Shown: piece by piece, positions 63,946-64,000 of the stretch
Layout of the letters: each line of letters opens with the position of its first letter
Numbering within the stretch: the first letter of the stretch is position 1
Assembly: GCF_003491345.1 (NCBI RefSeq)
Contig: NZ_CP025512.1
Location: 2,773,001 to 2,837,000, forward strand
Reading direction: 5' to 3'
DNA length: 64,000 nucleotides
From: Neorhizobium sp. SOG26
GTDB lineage: Bacteria > Pseudomonadota > Alphaproteobacteria > Rhizobiales > Rhizobiaceae
Position numbers and translations under genes: made by a program
Notes under the pieces: model-generated
Told to the model about the DNA's origin: nothing
Seen by the model: only the letters and a program-made list of their open reading frames with translations
The model's database searches: none

Positions 63946-64000
63946 TCTAACGGGGTGCCGCTGATCGCGGCTGAGAGGCTTGGCCAACCCGCGGAACCTG
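63946..64000 (+). promoter_or_regulatory. TPP riboswitch, 5' part, cut by window end
   Basis: The blocks CGGGGTGCC, GGCTGAGAGG and AACCCGCGGAACCTG occur in order, which is the conserved THI-box core. The sequence stops just after AACCTG. A thiamine gene must follow on the plus strand outside the window. Confidence 0.93.

Noticed and set aside
63991..64000. GGAAC at the window end as an EcfG -35 element
   Set aside because: It is the conserved GAACCTG block of the TPP riboswitch.

Overview
The window is chromosomal DNA of an alphaproteobacterium of the order Hyphomicrobiales, most likely family Rhizobiaceae (Rhizobium/Agrobacterium/Neorhizobium group). The basis is high GC, rhizobial gene order (ffh-aroQ-rpsP-rimM-trmD...rplS-leuC; dapF-mtaB-ftsY-yciB; acnA divergent from ccmABCDG), an IalB-family protein, DUF2794 and DUF2585 proteins, a SAM-II riboswitch before metA and a ybhL-type leader before the Bax-inhibitor gene. 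It is almost entirely core housekeeping sequence. I see no insertion sequence, prophage, CRISPR array, toxin-antitoxin pair or recognisable defence island.

Layout. 1-7.3 kb: truncated peptidyl-dipeptidase, an unknown small protein, a LysE exporter divergent from a MarR-MFS pair, argG, an SDR enzyme and a second LysE exporter. 7.3-11.4 kb: a TrpXYZ-type ABC importer and rlmN. 11.6-15.1 kb: IalB protein, an ECF sigma factor without an adjacent anti-sigma, a YkvA protein, PCD, ThpR and a TesA-like esterase divergent from a YbbA/YbbP ABC system (to 18.4 kb). 18.4-22.4 kb: Bax inhibitor with RNA leader, GNAT, DUF2794, DUF1223 and TauE. 22.5-28.3 kb: acnA and, divergently, ccmABCDG. 28.3-33.2 kb: a five-gene overlapping operon dapF-mtaB-ftsY-yciB-DUF2585. 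33.3-35.1 kb: heme oxygenase and a Tat-type metallo-beta-lactamase-fold protein. 35.4-42.4 kb: ffh, chorismate mutase, ribosomal and rRNA/tRNA maturation genes and leuC. 42.4-50.5 kb: L,D-transpeptidase, OmpR-type regulator, cNMP-domain protein, ftsK-lolA-xth and glnK-amtB. 50.7-56.9 kb: tesB, UbiH-type hydroxylase, Trm112, Lon-N protein, CnoX, ProXp-type deacylase, tRNA-Gly(GCC) and galM. 57-64 kb: VWA protein, metA under SAM-II control, MoxR ATPase, thiN, Uup-type ABC-F protein, a lone receiver protein, a VOC protein and the 5' part of a TPP riboswitch cut by the window end.

Functionally the window joins the two protein halves of the SRP pathway (ffh, ftsY), nitrogen sensing (glnK-amtB), cytochrome c maturation beside the iron-sulfur enzyme aconitase, and small-molecule biosynthesis controlled by RNA (SAM-II, TPP). 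The most interesting non-coding signals are: an 11-bp inverted repeat that covers part of a Shine-Dalgarno sequence at 63441-63483; a general-stress (EcfG-type) promoter at 62830-62855; a CtrA-type box before ftsK; an Irr/ICE-like palindrome between acnA and ccmA; and a pair of palindromes with a G-rich loop at 20604-20683. No wholly new system is evident. Everything here was read by eye, without database searches.
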